DNA from: Kurthia populi
Lineage (GTDB): Bacteria > Bacillota > Bacilli > Bacillales_A > Planococcaceae
Length of the DNA stretch: 63,751 bases
Assembly (NCBI RefSeq): GCF_042686175.1
Contig: NZ_JBHUOR010000137.1
Coordinates: 1-63,751, forward strand
Direction of reading: 5' to 3'
In this document: piece after piece, positions 43,942 through 52,890 of the stretch
Layout of the letters: every line of letters starts with the position of its first letter
Numbering within the stretch: the stretch's first letter is position 1
Position numbers and translations under genes: made by a program
Notes under the pieces: model-generated
Seen by the model: only the letters and a program-made list of their open reading frames with translations
Databases searched by the model: none
What the model was told of the DNA's origin: nothing

Positions 43942-46260
43942 TTAATTGTTTCCTCCGTCTAAAGCGATTGCTAGTACGTCCTCCACGTTCGATACGGCGT
44001 GGAATGTTAATTCATCACGCACGCTTTGTGGAATATCGTCTAAATCGCGTTCGTTTTGTTTTGGAATAATAATCGTTGTTAAACCAGCGCGGTGTGCACT
44101 TAACGATTTTTCCTTTAAGCCACCAATTGGTAGCACGCGACCGCGAAGTGTTACTTCCCCGGTCATACCAACTTCCTTACGAATCGGTGTGTTTGTGATA
44201 GCAGATGTTAATGCTGTTACCATCGTCACCCCAGCAGATGGACCATCTTTTGGTACGGCACCTTCTGGAACGTGAATATGCACATCATGCTTCGCAAAGA
44301 AATCGTCGGCAATATCATACTTTTCTTGTTGTGAACGCACATACGATAACGCCGTTTGTGCAGACTCTTTCATAACGTCGCCAAGTTTCCCTGTTAACTG
44401 AATTTTCCCTGCTCCTGGTGAAATCGACACTTCAATTTGAAGCGTATCGCCACCAGCTGTTGTATACGCAAGACCTGTTGCAACACCAACAAGGTTTTCT
44501 TCGTTCGCTTGTCCGTAATGGAAACGGTGCTTTCCGAGTATATCCTCTAATGTTTTCGCTGTAAAGACGACTTTTTTCTTATCGCCGCGCACAATGGTAC
44601 CTGCTGCCTTACGACAAAGCGTTGCAATGACGCGGTTCAAGCCCCTTACACCTGCCTCGCGTGTATAATAACGAATTAAATCTTTTAACACATCTTCTTT
44701 TACTTGGACTTGTGATTTTGTTAAACCATGGTCCTCGATTTGACGAGGTGTTAAATGATTTTTCGCAATCGCCAATTTTTCAAGCTCCGTATAGCCAGCA
44801 ATTTGAATGATTTCCATACGGTCACGTAAAGGACCAGGAATGCCACCTAAATCATTTGCTGTCGCAACGAATAACACATTTGATAAATTGTATGGTTCTT
44901 CAATGAAGTGATCACTAAATGTACCATTTTGCTCGGGATCTAATACTTCAAGCATTGCCGCCGCAGGATCGCCGCGGAAGTCATTCGCCATTTTATCAAT
45001 TTCATCTAATAAGAAGACAGGATTTGTTGTGCCAGCTTTTTTCATACCTTGAATAATACGTCCCGGCATCGCGCCTACATACGTACGGCGATGACCACGA
45101 ATTTCAGATTCATCACGTACACCACCTAGTGACATGCGGACAAATTCACGATTTAATGATTTTGCAATTGATTGTGCTAGTGATGTTTTACCAACACCGG
45201 GTGGACCAACTAAGCATAGAATCGGGCCTTTTAAGGAGCCTTTTAATTGCTGTACCGCTAAGAATTCTAAAATACGCTCTTTTACTTTTTCAAGACCTTC
45301 ATGATCTTTATTCAAAATTTGCTCCGCTTTTTTCAGGTTGTGGCGGTCTTTCGTTGCTTTTGACCACGGAATTGCAACCATCCAATCTAAATAATTTCGG
45401 ATAACACTGCTCTCTGCAGCTTGGACAGGAACCGCCTCATAGCGTGCTAGTTCCTTTAAAACCACTTTCAAAGTTTCGTCTGGCATACCCGCATTAAGAA
45501 TTTTTTCGCGTAATGCTTCACTATCTTTTTGTTTGCCGTCTTTATCGCCAAGTTCTTTTTGAATTGCCTTCATTTGCTCACGTAGATAAAACTCTTTTTG
45601 TGTTTTTTCCATCGCGCGCTTCACCGTACTATTAATCCGTTTTTCAACAACTAAAATTTCTTGCTCATTTTGCAAACGATTCATTAACGTCTCTAAGCGT
45701 TCACGCACATCTGCAATACGTAAAATCTCTTGTTTCGCCTTCATTTTCAATGGTAATTGTGTCGCGATGTAATCGGCTAAATGGCCCGGCTCATCAATCT
45801 CTTGTGCATGATCGATTAAATCTGGAGACATACGACCGTTCATTTTCACATAACGAGAAAATTGATCGGTTACAAGACGCATAAAAGATTCGACTAATAC
45901 ATCTACTTGTGCGTCATCTTCAAAAGCTTCGACATTTACAAAAGTTGCGCTATTCTCTTCAATCATTTCTGTGACAGAAGCACGGTACTTTGCCTCAACG
46001 ATTAAACGCATTGAATCATTGGGCAATTTTACGAGTTGCTTCACGTATGCAACAACGCCCATCGCGTAAAAATCTTCGCGTGTTGGGTTTTCAGTAGCTG
46101 CTTGCTTTTGCGTTACTAAAAAAACAAGTTGATCTGCTTTCATTGCATCATCAACAGCAGCCATCGAACGTTCACGACCTACATCAATATGTAAAGACAT
46201 TTTTGGGAATACAACGAGACCACGTAGCGGAATCATTGGGATATGTTGTGTAACTACCAT
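43942..46260 (-). CDS. lon: ATP-dependent protease Lon (LonA)
   Basis: Lon unfolds and degrades misfolded and regulatory proteins in the cytosol. The 772-residue protein has the N-terminal substrate domain with a coiled coil, AAA+ Walker A GPPGVGKTSLA (about 352-362) and the Ser-Lys protease domain with PKDGPSAGVTM (catalytic Ser about 678). GGAGGTG precedes the ATG. In B. subtilis lonB lies between clpX and lonA; here it is absent. Confidence 0.98.
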   Translation of the reverse strand: MVVTQHIPMIPLRGLVVFPKMSLHIDVGRERSMAAVDDAMKADQLVFLVTQKQAATENPTREDFYAMGVVAYVKQLVKLPNDSMRLIVEAKYRASVTEMIEENSATFVNVEAFEDDAQVDVLVESFMRLVTDQFSRYVKMNGRMSPDLIDHAQEIDEPGHLADYIATQLPLKMKAKQEILRIADVRERLETLMNRLQNEQEILVVEKRINSTVKRAMEKTQKEFYLREQMKAIQKELGDKDGKQKDSEALREKILNAGMPDETLKVVLKELARYEAVPVQAAESSVIRNYLDWMVAIPWSKATKDRHNLKKAEQILNKDHEGLEKVKERILEFLAVQQLKGSLKGPILCLVGPPGVGKTSLAQSIAKSLNREFVRMSLGGVRDESEIRGHRRTYVGAMPGRIIQGMKKAGTTNPVFLLDEIDKMANDFRGDPAAAMLEVLDPEQNGTFSDHFIEEPYNLSNVLFVATANDLGGIPGPLRDRMEIIQIAGYTELEKLAIAKNHLTPRQIEDHGLTKSQVQVKEDVLKDLIRYYTREAGVRGLNRVIATLCRKAAGTIVRGDKKKVVFTAKTLEDILGKHRFHYGQANEENLVGVATGLAYTTAGGDTLQIEVSISPGAGKIQLTGKLGDVMKESAQTALSYVRSQQEKYDIADDFFAKHDVHIHVPEGAVPKDGPSAGVTMVTALTSAITNTPIRKEVGMTGEVTLRGRVLPIGGLKEKSLSAHRAGLTTIIIPKQNERDLDDIPQSVRDELTFHAVSNVEDVLAIALDGGNN

Positions 46261-46330
46261 GCGGGGCCCACCTCCATCATTGCATATTCAATTTACCCGC
46301 AAATCGAACTGCATTTTTGTTATATAAACA

Positions 46331-46380
46331 GAAAAAAAGCTGGCTGCGACCGTTCATTGAGACAATCGAAGCCAGCAAAA
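46331..46380 (-). terminator. Terminator of clpX
   Basis: The stem GCTGGCT/AGCCAGC (46339-46345 with 46370-46376) is followed by T residues on the minus strand, between clpX and lon. Confidence 0.7.
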
Positions 46381-46391
46381 GCTGTTAAAGT

Positions 46392-47651
46392 TTATGCCGA
46401 TGTTTTTTCATCGTCTTGAACTTCAGTTCCGTCTTCTAAAATAAGTTTCGGACGTGCTTTATCTTGTAGTGTTTCTTTTGTGATAATGCATTTTACAACA
46501 TCTTCACGAGAAGGTAATTCGAACATGACATCAAGCATCGTATCTTCAATAATTGAACGAAGACCACGAGCACCTGTTTTACGTTCGATTGCTTCTTTGG
46601 CGATTTCAAATAACGCTTCTTTTTCAAATACAAGCTCAACACCATCTAACTCAAGCATTTTGACATATTGCTTCGTTAGCGAGTTTTTAGGCTCTGTTAA
46701 AATTTGAACAAGCGCTGCCTCGTCAAGTTGTTCAAGACTAGCCAATACTGGTAGACGACCAATAAATTCAGGAATTAAACCGAATTTTAATAAGTCTTCT
46801 GGAATCAAGTATTGCATGAACTTATCGTCATCTACTTTTTTCTGTTCAGAACCAAAGCCAATTACTTTTGAACCTAAGCGGCGTTTGATGATTTGTTCAA
46901 TACCATCAAATGCACCACCAACGATGAATAAAATATTCGTCGTATCAATTTGTAAAAATTCTTGATGTGGATGCTTACGGCCGCCTTGTGGTGGAACGCT
47001 TGCTGTTGTACCTTCTAAGATTTTTAGAAGTGCTTGTTGTACACCTTCACCAGAAACATCACGTGTAATGGATGGGTTCTCAGACTTACGTGCGACTTTA
47101 TCGATTTCATCAATATAGATAATCCCTTTTTGTGCACGTTCAATATCATAATCAGCTGATTGAATTAATTTTAATAAAATATTTTCTACGTCTTCACCAA
47201 CATACCCAGCTTCAGTTAATGAAGTGGCGTCTGCGATAGCGAACGGTACATCAATAATGCGAGCCAATGTTTGTGCTAATAACGTTTTACCGCTACCTGT
47301 TGGTCCGATTAAAACGATGTTTGATTTTGCCAATTCGACATCATCAATTTTACTATTTGAATTAACACGTTTGTAGTGGTTATATACTGCTACAGAAAGG
47401 GCTTTTTTCGCACGATCTTGACCGATGACATAATCATCCAAAATGGTACGAATTTCTTGTGGTTTTGGAACATCTTTGATTTCTACTTCTTCTTCTGTGC
47501 CTAGTTCTTCTACTACGATTTCAGAGCAAAGATCGATACATTCATCACAAATGTAAACACCAGGACCTGCCACAAGCTTGCGCACTTGTTCTTGCGGTTT
47601 CCCACAGAAAGAACATTTTAAATTGCCTGTTTCATCATTAAATTTGAACAA
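46392..47651 (-). CDS. clpX: ATP-dependent Clp protease ATP-binding subunit ClpX
   Basis: ClpX unfolds substrates and feeds them to ClpP. The 419-residue protein has the N-terminal zinc finger (CSFCGKPQ ... CDECIDLC), Walker A GPTGSGKTLLA (about 117-127), Walker B IIYIDEIDK, the GYVGEDVEN pore-1 loop and the IGF loop for ClpP binding (KVIGFGSE). It stands after tig, as usual. Confidence 0.98.
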   Translation of the reverse strand: MFKFNDETGNLKCSFCGKPQEQVRKLVAGPGVYICDECIDLCSEIVVEELGTEEEVEIKDVPKPQEIRTILDDYVIGQDRAKKALSVAVYNHYKRVNSNSKIDDVELAKSNIVLIGPTGSGKTLLAQTLARIIDVPFAIADATSLTEAGYVGEDVENILLKLIQSADYDIERAQKGIIYIDEIDKVARKSENPSITRDVSGEGVQQALLKILEGTTASVPPQGGRKHPHQEFLQIDTTNILFIVGGAFDGIEQIIKRRLGSKVIGFGSEQKKVDDDKFMQYLIPEDLLKFGLIPEFIGRLPVLASLEQLDEAALVQILTEPKNSLTKQYVKMLELDGVELVFEKEALFEIAKEAIERKTGARGLRSIIEDTMLDVMFELPSREDVVKCIITKETLQDKARPKLILEDGTEVQDDEKTSA

Positions 47652-47745
47652 TTATTTCACCCCTATTCAAGCCAATGTTACAAGATAGTTACTGTTTTAG
47701 CAACTATAATGCCCATGACTCCTCTTTATACGTCTATGTATGACA

Positions 47746-47778
47746 AAACAAGGTACGGAAAAAAACCGCACCTTGTCT
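47746..47778 (-). terminator. Terminator-like hairpin after tig
   Basis: ACAAGGTACGG with CCGCACCTTGT (47748-47758 with 47766-47776) makes an 11-bp stem with one mismatch just after the tig stop. The T run is inside the loop, so it may be a weak terminator or a stability hairpin. Confidence 0.6.
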
Positions 47779-47807
47779 TTGATGTTTATTCTTCTATAGA
47801 AGAAAGA

Positions 47808-49097
47808 TTAAGCAATTTTAGCGTTTTCAACTAAGAACTCAACAGTTTTTTGTACTTTTACATCATGCGTGATGATTGAAGTACCACCTAGAGCAGCTGT
47901 GATTTGGTCAGCTGTCATTTTGAATTGTTCAGCCATTTTAGCAAGTTCTGCTTCAATGTCAGCTTCAGTAGCTTCGATGCCTTCAGCTTCAGCGATTGCA
48001 TCTAATACTAATGATACGCTTACGCGTTGTGCAGCTTCTTCTTTACGTTCAGCGCGGAATGAAGCTTCATCAGTACCTGAGATTTGGTAGTAGAAGTCAA
48101 GGTTTAAACCTTGCATTTGAAGTTGTTGGTTGAACTCTTGTAACATACGGTTTAATTCAGTTTCAACCATAGCTTCTGGTACGTCGATTGTAGCGTTTGC
48201 AGCAGCAGCTTCTACTAAATCGTCACGTAATTTGCCTTCTACAGCTTCTTCTTTTTGTTTAGCAGTAGTTTCTTTTAATTTAGCGCGTAAAGCGTCTAAA
48301 GTGTCAACTTCGCTATCGATTTCAGAAGCTAAGTCATCGTTTAATTCTGGAAGTTCTTTAGCTTTGATTTCTTTAACTGTTACTTTGAATACAGCAGGTT
48401 TACCAGCTAATTCAGCAGCGTGGTATTCTTCTGGGAAAGTAACTTCTACTTCTTTTTCTTCGCCAGTTTTAGCACCGATTAATTGTTCTTCGAAGCCTGG
48501 GATGAATGAGTTAGAACCGATTTCTAAAGCGTAATCTTCGCCTTTACCACCGTCGAATGCTTCGCCATCTTGGAAGCCTTCGAAGTCGATTACAGCAGTG
48601 TCACCGTTTTCAACAGCGCCATCTTCTTTTACTACTAATTCAGCAAGACGTTTTTGGTTTTCAACAAGGATTGCTTCAACTTCTTCGTCTGTTACTTCTA
48701 CAGATTCTTTAGAAACTTCTAAGCCTTTGTAGTCGCCTAGTTTTACTTCAGGAATAACAACAACTTTCGCTGTGAAAGTGAAAGGTTGGTTTTTGCCTAG
48801 AGCATCTGGAGCGAAGTCGATTTCTGGTTGATCTACTGGAGAGATACCTGTTTCATCGATTGCTTTTGTGTAGTTAGCTTGTAGTAAGATATCAAGTGCA
48901 TCTTGGTATAAAGATTCTACGCCGAATTTTTTCTCGAATAATTGGCGAGGCATTTTACCTTTACGGAAGCCTGGTACGTTGATTTGTTTTACTACTTTTT
49001 TGAATGCTGCATCTAATGCTGCATTTACTTCTTCAGCTGGCACTTCAACTGTTAATAAACCGTTGTTGCCTTCTTGTTTTTCCCATTTTGCTGACAT
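47808..49097 (-). CDS. tig: Trigger factor chaperone
   Basis: Trigger factor is the ribosome-bound peptidyl-prolyl isomerase and first chaperone for nascent chains. I start at ATG 49097, with GGAGG upstream. The 429 residues have the ribosome signature GFRKGKMPR (about 43-51), an FKBP domain (about 155-245) and a C-terminal arm. Synonymous codons are biased (Ala and Glu repeated), fitting high expression. Confidence 0.97.
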   Translation of the reverse strand: MSAKWEKQEGNNGLLTVEVPAEEVNAALDAAFKKVVKQINVPGFRKGKMPRQLFEKKFGVESLYQDALDILLQANYTKAIDETGISPVDQPEIDFAPDALGKNQPFTFTAKVVVIPEVKLGDYKGLEVSKESVEVTDEEVEAILVENQKRLAELVVKEDGAVENGDTAVIDFEGFQDGEAFDGGKGEDYALEIGSNSFIPGFEEQLIGAKTGEEKEVEVTFPEEYHAAELAGKPAVFKVTVKEIKAKELPELNDDLASEIDSEVDTLDALRAKLKETTAKQKEEAVEGKLRDDLVEAAAANATIDVPEAMVETELNRMLQEFNQQLQMQGLNLDFYYQISGTDEASFRAERKEEAAQRVSVSLVLDAIAEAEGIEATEADIEAELAKMAEQFKMTADQITAALGGTSIITHDVKVQKTVEFLVENAKIA

Positions 49098-49167
49098 GTG
49101 TATAACCTCCAAAATTAAATTCAAAGAGCTTAAAATTGTGTTTTACCGCTCATTTGATAACTGTTTT

Positions 49168-49195
49168 AGTATATCATAGTTCCGTTCACTTTCAA
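49168..49195 (-). promoter_or_regulatory. Promoter of tig
   Basis: TTGAAA (49190-49195) and an extended TGATATACT ending at 49168 are 16 bases apart on the minus strand. Confidence 0.75.
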
Positions 49196-49202
49196 CTCAT
49201 TT

Positions 49203-50195
49203 TCACGCTTCAGGGAGCTCTGAAAATTTTTCGAGTTCTGCAAAAAAGTTTTGCAATTCGGAATTGCTTTGTGCAGGGTGGCCAAACATCTGATGTACAT
49301 AATCAATATAGCCTTCTACGAGCTCTTCCGCCTCATAGTCAAACCATGCAAACGGATACGTAACAAGCACGTGACGCGCTATTAAATATTGTACCATGTC
49401 ACACGTTGAAACTTCTTGTTCTAGCTTATTTTCGACAAGTTCTAGTACACGAGCGACAATTTCCATATTTTCAGGCAGTACAAGCGTCGCCGTATTAACA
49501 AGTTCTGTGTGACCAAATTTTGATACTTCTACATAAATCGATACTTCTTGCTCTACCAAAATATAAAGCGCAATCGATTGCACCATCGGATGAACATCTT
49601 CTGATTCAATAATGTTTTTTAAACGTTTCGCAATCGGACGCACATTCGTTTGTTGCAGTGTACGTAGTAATTGAACTTGTTTTAATAAAGATTGTTCAAA
49701 AAAAGCATCGAGTAAATAATTAGATTCATCTAGTTGCTCTTCAACATGCGTTTGCTCTTCTTTGTTACGCTCAGAAGCCGCGATGCGACCATTCAAGGCA
49801 CGAATATGTTCAAATTGCTCGAATGATTGCGGTGGAATAACATTTTCCGTCATCAATTGTGAAATAATAGCTTCCACATGTTGAAATTCACGTAATTCCA
49901 TACAAGTTGATAAATAAAGCTCCATCACTTCAATATACATATCTGTACCCATCGCGAATAATTCTTCGCAAATGGCACGGGCTTCTTCAAAACGCTTCAC
50001 TTCAAATAATGAAAAAGCATAGGCACTGAGTAATTGCTCATCACCCTCTTCATACGCCAACACTTTTTCAAACGCTTCAATAGCTAAGTCATATTGATAA
50101 TTTTCCGCATAATGATGCGCTTGCGTCTTAAAACGTTCCAGCGTACCTGGAAACATAATAACGTTCTCTTTTGTAATGTATTTTTTCTTTGGCAT
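49203..50195 (-). CDS. TPR-repeat protein, YsoA-like
   Basis: The start is ATG 50195, behind AAAGGAGCG. The 330-residue soluble protein begins with tetratricopeptide-like repeats (about 17-110; HYAENYQYDLAIEAFEKVL and FEVKRFEEARAICEELF) and continues as an alpha-helical domain. It has the position of ysoA, upstream of tig, in B. subtilis. TPRs mediate protein contacts; no enzyme domain is visible and the partner is unknown. Confidence 0.8.
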   Translation of the reverse strand: MPKKKYITKENVIMFPGTLERFKTQAHHYAENYQYDLAIEAFEKVLAYEEGDEQLLSAYAFSLFEVKRFEEARAICEELFAMGTDMYIEVMELYLSTCMELREFQHVEAIISQLMTENVIPPQSFEQFEHIRALNGRIAASERNKEEQTHVEEQLDESNYLLDAFFEQSLLKQVQLLRTLQQTNVRPIAKRLKNIIESEDVHPMVQSIALYILVEQEVSIYVEVSKFGHTELVNTATLVLPENMEIVARVLELVENKLEQEVSTCDMVQYLIARHVLVTYPFAWFDYEAEELVEGYIDYVHQMFGHPAQSNSELQNFFAELEKFSELPEA

Positions 50196-50228
50196 GCTCG
50201 GACGCTCCTTTTGCAAAATCATATCATA

Positions 50229-51110
50229 TTATATTGACTGAAACACTTGATTCCTATGCCATTTCACATACTTTTTCTGCTCTTTTACAAGCATAACTTG
50301 TTGTCCCTCATACAAACCAAGTGCATACTGCTCATCCACTAAACGCTCGGATACGAGTAGCTGCCCTTTATCATTCATCGTCACAAGCCCTTCCTTAAAC
50401 AACATATGATGATTATGACAAAGTACAAGCGCATTATATTTATCAAGTCGCTCTTCTTGTGTACATTTTTCAGGTGCTTTTATAAACGGCACATCTAATA
50501 AAGGTGCAAATGCCGCCCCACAAATGGCACAGTTCGTATGCTCTGTTAGTGCATCAAGACGTCGTTGTTGTAAGAATTCATCACGTTGTGCGATAAATGC
50601 TGTTTGCCAATCACGGAGTTTTCCTAACAACGACACCGTCAAATTACTTGTTTCCTCTAATAAAGTCGGCTGAATCAATTGATCCTCGACAACAATTCGC
50701 AATTGCTTAATTAAATAAAGCGTTAATTCTACATGAATCGGAAATAAATAGCCGCTATTGCCACTACCATCTTGTTGGAATGGCGCATATTTTTCAGGTA
50801 ACAATGGACGAATGTTTTCAAATAAAGGCGCAATGTCTAGTGGTCGTTCTAAATCAGTATACGTCACCTTTGCCCGGTATTTTTTTTGCCCTGCCTCATC
50901 TGTCACAATATGCGTCGGCTCTTTTACAACACTAAGTGCTTTAATTTGCCCTTTCACATAATGCATCACTAAATCCCCCGGCACTAAATCATTCATATAT
51001 TCCCATGAAAAATTGCGCGCGCCTGATCGGTCAAAAATAGCTGTTTGAAGAAGCGATTGTTTGCGCTCCTCTTCATATGTTTCACCTTGCATGACGATTA
51101 ACCCGTTCAT
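50229..51110 (-). CDS. EVE/PUA-like plus HNH protein with degenerate nuclease site
   Basis: The 293-residue protein pairs an N-terminal EVE/PUA-like module (about 30-90; NFSWEYMNDLVPGDLVMHYV, W36 at its head) with a C-terminal HNH/McrA-type domain (about 190-245). The zinc ligands are present (C194, C197, C231, with NHH at 233-235). The first catalytic His, expected in LLDAAHI, is replaced: LLDVPFI puts Phe at 209. EVE-HNH and SRA-HNH proteins such as VcaM4I and TagI cut modified-cytosine DNA; this one may only bind. GAGGGA precedes the ATG. Confidence 0.75.
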   Translation of the reverse strand: MNGLIVMQGETYEEERKQSLLQTAIFDRSGARNFSWEYMNDLVPGDLVMHYVKGQIKALSVVKEPTHIVTDEAGQKKYRAKVTYTDLERPLDIAPLFENIRPLLPEKYAPFQQDGSGNSGYLFPIHVELTLYLIKQLRIVVEDQLIQPTLLEETSNLTVSLLGKLRDWQTAFIAQRDEFLQQRRLDALTEHTNCAICGAAFAPLLDVPFIKAPEKCTQEERLDKYNALVLCHNHHMLFKEGLVTMNDKGQLLVSERLVDEQYALGLYEGQQVMLVKEQKKYVKWHRNQVFQSI

Positions 51111-51195
51111 AACATTCCCTCATTCGTTGATAGTTTCGTTACTTCTAAGTATACACATTCTGACGAGAGAACAAAATGCTTGCAACAAAAGCAAA

Positions 51196-51238
51196 ATAAA
51201 AAGCAGAAACCCTCTATATGACGAGGATTCCTGCTTTA
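51196..51238 (-). terminator. Terminator of the DacB-type gene
   Basis: AAAGCAG...CCTC with GAGG...CTGCTTT forms a long imperfect stem (51200-51214 with 51223-51237) followed by T residues on the minus strand. Confidence 0.75.
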
Positions 51239-51247
51239 TTTAGCCTA

Positions 51248-52747
51248 CTACTTTGTTTTCTTAGCTGTGACAACTACATCATCATTAATAATTGTTGTAA
51301 CAACGGAGTCAATCAAGGCCGTTGAAGATGACCCGCTTGTTAAGACACTCACAATTAGTGGATCCCCGTCTTTTTGGGTCATATAGCCACTTAGTGTGCG
51401 TACATTATTAATTGAACCTGTTTTTGCCACAATACGATTGGCCATATCAGCTGTTGTAAAGCGGTAACGTAATGTGCCGCCTACCATACGTTCATCATTT
51501 CCTGCGACTGGTAAGCTTGTGTACAATGTTTTATAGTATTTTTCCTTTTGTGCATGGTATAAAAATTTCGTCATTTGATTTGCGGTTACTTTATCTTGAT
51601 GTGATAAGCCCGAACCATCAATATACGTCCAATTTGCCGCTGACACAGAATGCGCTGTCGCATATGTTTGAATTGCTTTCACGCCGCTTGCATTTGTCCC
51701 TTTATTGAATACTTTTTTACCCATTGTTTTTGTTAATGTATCTGCAATCCCATTATTACTTAATTTCATAAATGGCACCATAATCGATTTAAGTGGGACA
51801 GATTTATCTGTAATACGTGTAGTCGTACCTTTTTTCGGTGTAACTGCTAATTTATACGCAGGATTTTTTAGTGTAATGCCGGCTTTTGTTAATTCCGTCG
51901 TAAAAATTGTCATCGTATGTTTGGATGGATCATCCACTGAAATCCATTTATCGGTTTTTGAACCTTCTGCAATTTTCCCTATTACATATACTTTATTTGT
52001 TCCATATTTACGTGAAATTTTAATTGCTGTTGTATCGCCTTTTTTGACGGTCTTTGCTTTATTCACAACTTTTAAGTGACCTTTTGCGCTAAAGGCTACT
52101 TTTGGTTCCTTCCCCTCTTTATCGCCCTTCACATAAACAACGACTGTGCCGGTATCATATTCTTTGTTTGGTGATGTTGCGAGTGCAGATACGGGTGCAC
52201 CGTAATACGTTAATGAATCGGCTTTATTAATGCCTGGCGCTAAATATTTATTATCAAACCAGCTCTCATCACCGTACACATGACCACTAATTTTTTTGAT
52301 TCCTTTTGCTTTTAATACTTTCGCGAAATGCGTCAAATCTGATTTATGCAGCGTCGGGTCCCCTTGTCCAACTAAATAAATGTCCCCCATTAGTGTGCCA
52401 TTTTCCTTTAATTTCCCGGTCGTTTTTACCGTTGTTGTAAAGCGATAATTTTCACCTAATGTACTAAGTGCTGCAGAACCTGTTAATAATTTCATATTCG
52501 ATGCCGTCGACATTAAATTTTTGGCATTATATGTATACAAACTTTTACCCGTTTTTGCATCTCGTACGCTAATACCTGTTGTTAATGTTGAAGCTTCTAA
52601 TGTTTTATTTAATGTTTTTATTGTCGAATTTGTTAAAATTTCTTTTTGTGTCGTATTAGTTGTTGCCGCCTGTGATTCCATAACGGGACTAAATAGAAAT
52701 AGCCCTGCTAAAGCACTTGCGAACGATACACGTTTCATTTTATTCAC
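51248..52747 (-). CDS. dacB: D-alanyl-D-alanine carboxypeptidase/endopeptidase, PBP4/DacB (S13) family
   Basis: The 499-residue exported enzyme trims D-Ala or cuts peptide cross-links of peptidoglycan. A signal peptide (about 1-28) leads to the active-site SNMK at 83-86. The second motif is in VSALATSPN and the KTG in AKTGSIN (about 443). The large insertion between motifs 1 and 2 is typical of S13. The start is GTG 52747 (AGAGAGGGG upstream); an ATG three codons in is possible. It is not the sporulation-type DacB of B. subtilis (S11); the name here follows E. coli PBP4. Confidence 0.88.
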   Translation of the reverse strand: MNKMKRVSFASALAGLFLFSPVMESQAATTNTTQKEILTNSTIKTLNKTLEASTLTTGISVRDAKTGKSLYTYNAKNLMSTASNMKLLTGSAALSTLGENYRFTTTVKTTGKLKENGTLMGDIYLVGQGDPTLHKSDLTHFAKVLKAKGIKKISGHVYGDESWFDNKYLAPGINKADSLTYYGAPVSALATSPNKEYDTGTVVVYVKGDKEGKEPKVAFSAKGHLKVVNKAKTVKKGDTTAIKISRKYGTNKVYVIGKIAEGSKTDKWISVDDPSKHTMTIFTTELTKAGITLKNPAYKLAVTPKKGTTTRITDKSVPLKSIMVPFMKLSNNGIADTLTKTMGKKVFNKGTNASGVKAIQTYATAHSVSAANWTYIDGSGLSHQDKVTANQMTKFLYHAQKEKYYKTLYTSLPVAGNDERMVGGTLRYRFTTADMANRIVAKTGSINNVRTLSGYMTQKDGDPLIVSVLTSGSSSTALIDSVVTTIINDDVVVTAKKTK

Positions 52748-52842
52748 GTCATTCGCCCCTCTCTCGTTTTATTATAGGTGCAAACAATAACAAATTTATA
52801 TTACTTTTTGATTACAAATTTTAACACCTTTTTTGTGTGCAT

Positions 52843-52872
52843 TAAAAAAAGGCTTTGCACTATGCAAAGCCT
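52843..52872 (-). terminator. Terminator of the ndh unit
   Basis: A perfect 10-bp stem (52850-52859 with 52863-52872) with a 3-base loop is followed by a T run on the minus strand. Confidence 0.88.
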
Positions 52873-52890
52873 CTTCAAAATCTATATGGC

